In this document: positions 62,414 through 64,000 of the stretch, piece by piece
Layout: each line of letters starts with the position of its first letter
Position numbering within the stretch: position 1 is the stretch's first letter
NCBI RefSeq assembly: GCF_004135385.1
Contig: NZ_CP035493.1
Location: forward strand, 2,294,001 to 2,358,000
DNA from: Xylanimonas protaetiae
Lineage (GTDB): Bacteria > Actinomycetota > Actinomycetes > Actinomycetales > Cellulomonadaceae
Reading direction: 5' to 3'
Length of the DNA stretch: 64,000 nt
Position numbers and translations under genes: made by a program
Notes under the pieces: generated by a model
What the model saw: only the letters and a program-made list of their open reading frames with translations
The model's database searches: none
Told to the model about the DNA's origin: nothing

Positions 62414-64000
62414 GTGAGCCAGACCCCGCCGCCTGACGAGATCCCCGCCGAGCTGCTCGAGCTCGCGCATGTGCACGGGGTGCGCACCGAGTTCTACGGG
62501 TTCGACGGGGGCGCCCAGCAGGTGCGCGCGTCCACGCTCGTCGCGGTGCTGGAGGCCCTGGGCGTCCCGGCGACGTCCCGCAACCAGGTGCAGATGTCCC
62601 TCGCGCTCGCCCGCGACGACGAGTGGCGCCAGGCGCTGCCGCCCACCGTCGTCGTGCGCCAGGGCGTGGACGCGACCGTGCCGGTGCACGTGAACGACGG
62701 CTCGGCCGTCCAGGTGTGGGTCGAGCTCGACGGCGCGGAGCCGCTCGCGGCCCGTCGCGGGCAGCGCGAGCGCCGCGACCTGACGCAGCGCGAGGTCTAC
62801 GTCGAGCCGCGCATGGTGGACGGCCGCCGCACGGGCCGCGCCACGTTCGCCGTGCCCACCGACCTGCCGCTGGGCTGGCACACGCTCCACGCGACGTCCG
62901 ACGGCGGGGAGGCGAAGACGACGCTCGTCGTGACGCCGCAGCGCCTGACGCTCGCGCCCGAGGTCGAGCAGAAGCAGGTCTGGGGCCTGCTCGTGCAGCT
63001 CTACTCGGTGCGCTCGCGCACCTCGTGGGGGCTGGGCGACCTCGCCGACCTCGCCGACATCGCCTGGCTGGCCGCGCACCGCGGCGGCGCCGACTTCGTG
63101 GCGGTCAACCCGCTCGCCGCGGCGGAGCCGACCGTGCCGATGACGCCGTCGCCGTACCTGCCCACCTCGCGCCGGTTCCTCAACCCGGTCTACGTCCGCG
63201 TCGAGGACATCCTCGAGACGGCGTACCTGTCGGCCGCCGACCGCTCGCTGGTCGAGTGGGCCGCCGACCCGGTGCGCGATCTGGCCACCGACCCCGGACC
63301 CATCGACCGTGACGCCGTCTGGGAGGCCAAGAAGGCCGCGCTCGAGGTCGTGTTCACCGCGCCCCGCCGCGCTGCCAGGCAGGCCGCGTACGAGGAGTTC
63401 GTCGCCGAGCAGGGCAAGGGCCTGCGCGACTACGCCACCTGGTGCGCGATCACCGAGCACCTCGCCGGCAAGGACTGGCCGCGCGAGCTGTCGACGCCCG
63501 ACGCGCCCGCCGTCGTCGCGCTGCGCGAACAGCTCGCCGAGCGCGTCGAGTTCCACACCTGGCTGCAGTGGGTGGCCGACGAGCAGAAGGCCGTCGCGCA
63601 GCGCACCGCGCGCGAGGCCGGCATGAAGATCGGCATCATGCACGACCTCGCCGTCGGCGTGCACCCCGAGGGGGCCGACGCCTGGGCCAACGGCGCCTAC
63701 CTGGCACGGGGCGTCGAGGTGGGCGCGCCGCCGGACATGTACAACCAGCAGGGGCAGAACTGGTCGCAGCCGCCGTGGAACCCGCGTGCGCTCGCCAAGG
63801 CCGGGTACGCCCCGTACCGCGACATGCTGCGCACCGTGCTCCGCTCGGCGGGGGCGCTGCGCGCCGACCACATCCTCGGCCTGTTCCGGTTGTGGTGGAT
63901 CCCGGGCGGCTCCAAGGCGTCCGCGGGCACGTACGTCGCCTACGACCACGAGGCGATGGTCGGCATCCTGTGCCTCGAGGCGCAGCGTGCCGGCGCCGTC
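62414..64000 (+). CDS. malQ: 4-alpha-glucanotransferase, N-terminal part (cut by window edge)
   Basis: The visible 529 residues run off the right edge. MalQ transfers maltodextrin chains between acceptors (GH77). Actinobacterial MalQ has a long N-terminal beta domain, seen here from about 60 to 180 (VVVRQGVDATVPVHVNDG, GWHTLHATSDGG). The catalytic TIM barrel follows with WGLGDLADLADIAWLAAHRG near 198–217, SPYLPTSRRFLNPVYV near 240 and the nucleophile Asp in LRADHILGLFRLWWIP near 484–499. The Glu acid/base and third Asp lie beyond the edge. GTG start with CAAGAT at 6 nt. Confidence 0.93.
   Translation, partial: MSQTPPPDEIPAELLELAHVHGVRTEFYGFDGGAQQVRASTLVAVLEALGVPATSRNQVQMSLALARDDEWRQALPPTVVVRQGVDATVPVHVNDGSAVQVWVELDGAEPLAARRGQRERRDLTQREVYVEPRMVDGRRTGRATFAVPTDLPLGWHTLHATSDGGEAKTTLVVTPQRLTLAPEVEQKQVWGLLVQLYSVRSRTSWGLGDLADLADIAWLAAHRGGADFVAVNPLAAAEPTVPMTPSPYLPTSRRFLNPVYVRVEDILETAYLSAADRSLVEWAADPVRDLATDPGPIDRDAVWEAKKAALEVVFTAPRRAARQAAYEEFVAEQGKGLRDYATWCAITEHLAGKDWPRELSTPDAPAVVALREQLAERVEFHTWLQWVADEQKAVAQRTAREAGMKIGIMHDLAVGVHPEGADAWANGAYLARGVEVGAPPDMYNQQGQNWSQPPWNPRALAKAGYAPYRDMLRTVLRSAGALRADHILGLFRLWWIPGGSKASAGTYVAYDHEAMVGILCLEAQRAGAV

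Overview
This window is a very GC-rich, gene-dense actinobacterial chromosome segment. GTG starts are frequent, GC-ending codons dominate, many adjacent genes overlap by GTGA or ATGA, and the clpS–DUF2017–murI–MBL–DUF3054/rdgB–rph neighbourhood is typical of Actinobacteria. Together with the chitobiose-phosphorylase locus and the lack of sporulation or mycolate genes, this suggests Micrococcales, probably a Cellulomonas-, Isoptericola- or Cellulosimicrobium-like organism (inference). No rRNA, CRISPR array, transposase or intact prophage is visible. No gap between genes exceeds 300 bases.

Layout. 1–5485 holds a partial nicotinate phosphoribosyltransferase gene, then a two-gene minus-strand sugar module: a GH94 N,N'-diacetylchitobiose phosphorylase and a nucleotidyltransferase–phosphohexomutase fusion. 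5665–8833 has a PHP hydrolase, a metallophosphoesterase and an atypical zinc-ribbon SDR protein. 8902–16467 is housekeeping: clpS, DUF2017, murI, an MBL hydrolase, DUF3054, rdgB, rph, an ABC-F ATPase, a NUDIX protein and thioredoxin. 16660–23197 is a complete oligopeptide ABC importer operon. 23240–28801 has tRNA-Leu, bcp, a small kinase-like gene, a GroES-like gene, tRNA-Lys and a four-gene ABC-2 exporter operon whose last permease gene is frameshifted. 29072–33180 is a heterodimeric ABC exporter followed by a second tRNA-Lys. 33249–42307 has trmB, the DUF485/ActP acetate permease, a flavin disulfide reductase, a divergent osmoprotectant ABC locus with a circularly permuted binding protein, an ATP-grasp enzyme and tRNA-His. 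42390–44517 has orn, a small basic coiled-coil gene, tRNA-Arg and a phage-like M15 endolysin gene. 44677–55780 holds two paralogous pairs of dynamin/YfjP-like GTPases flanking an ssb paralogue, ettA and an MFS pump. 55812–64000 has membrane proteins with a GntR regulator, two thioesterases, topoisomerase IB, a truncated haemoglobin, a solitary PTS EIIB, an MscS channel and a partial malQ.

Working together. The phosphorylase/mutase pair would turn chitobiose into GlcNAc-1-P and feed it to central amino-sugar metabolism. The peptide importer, ActP and the osmoprotectant transporter cover nutrient and osmolyte uptake. The four GTPases look like a membrane-remodelling set built by duplication of a two-gene cassette.

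Regulation. A recurring TAnnnT hexamer lies 6–7 nt before the start codon of at least twelve genes, implying leaderless transcription as a common mode here. The same hexamer lies 9–13 nt before four of the five tRNA genes. Three divergent gene pairs are separated by only 34–68 bp, with such boxes back to back.
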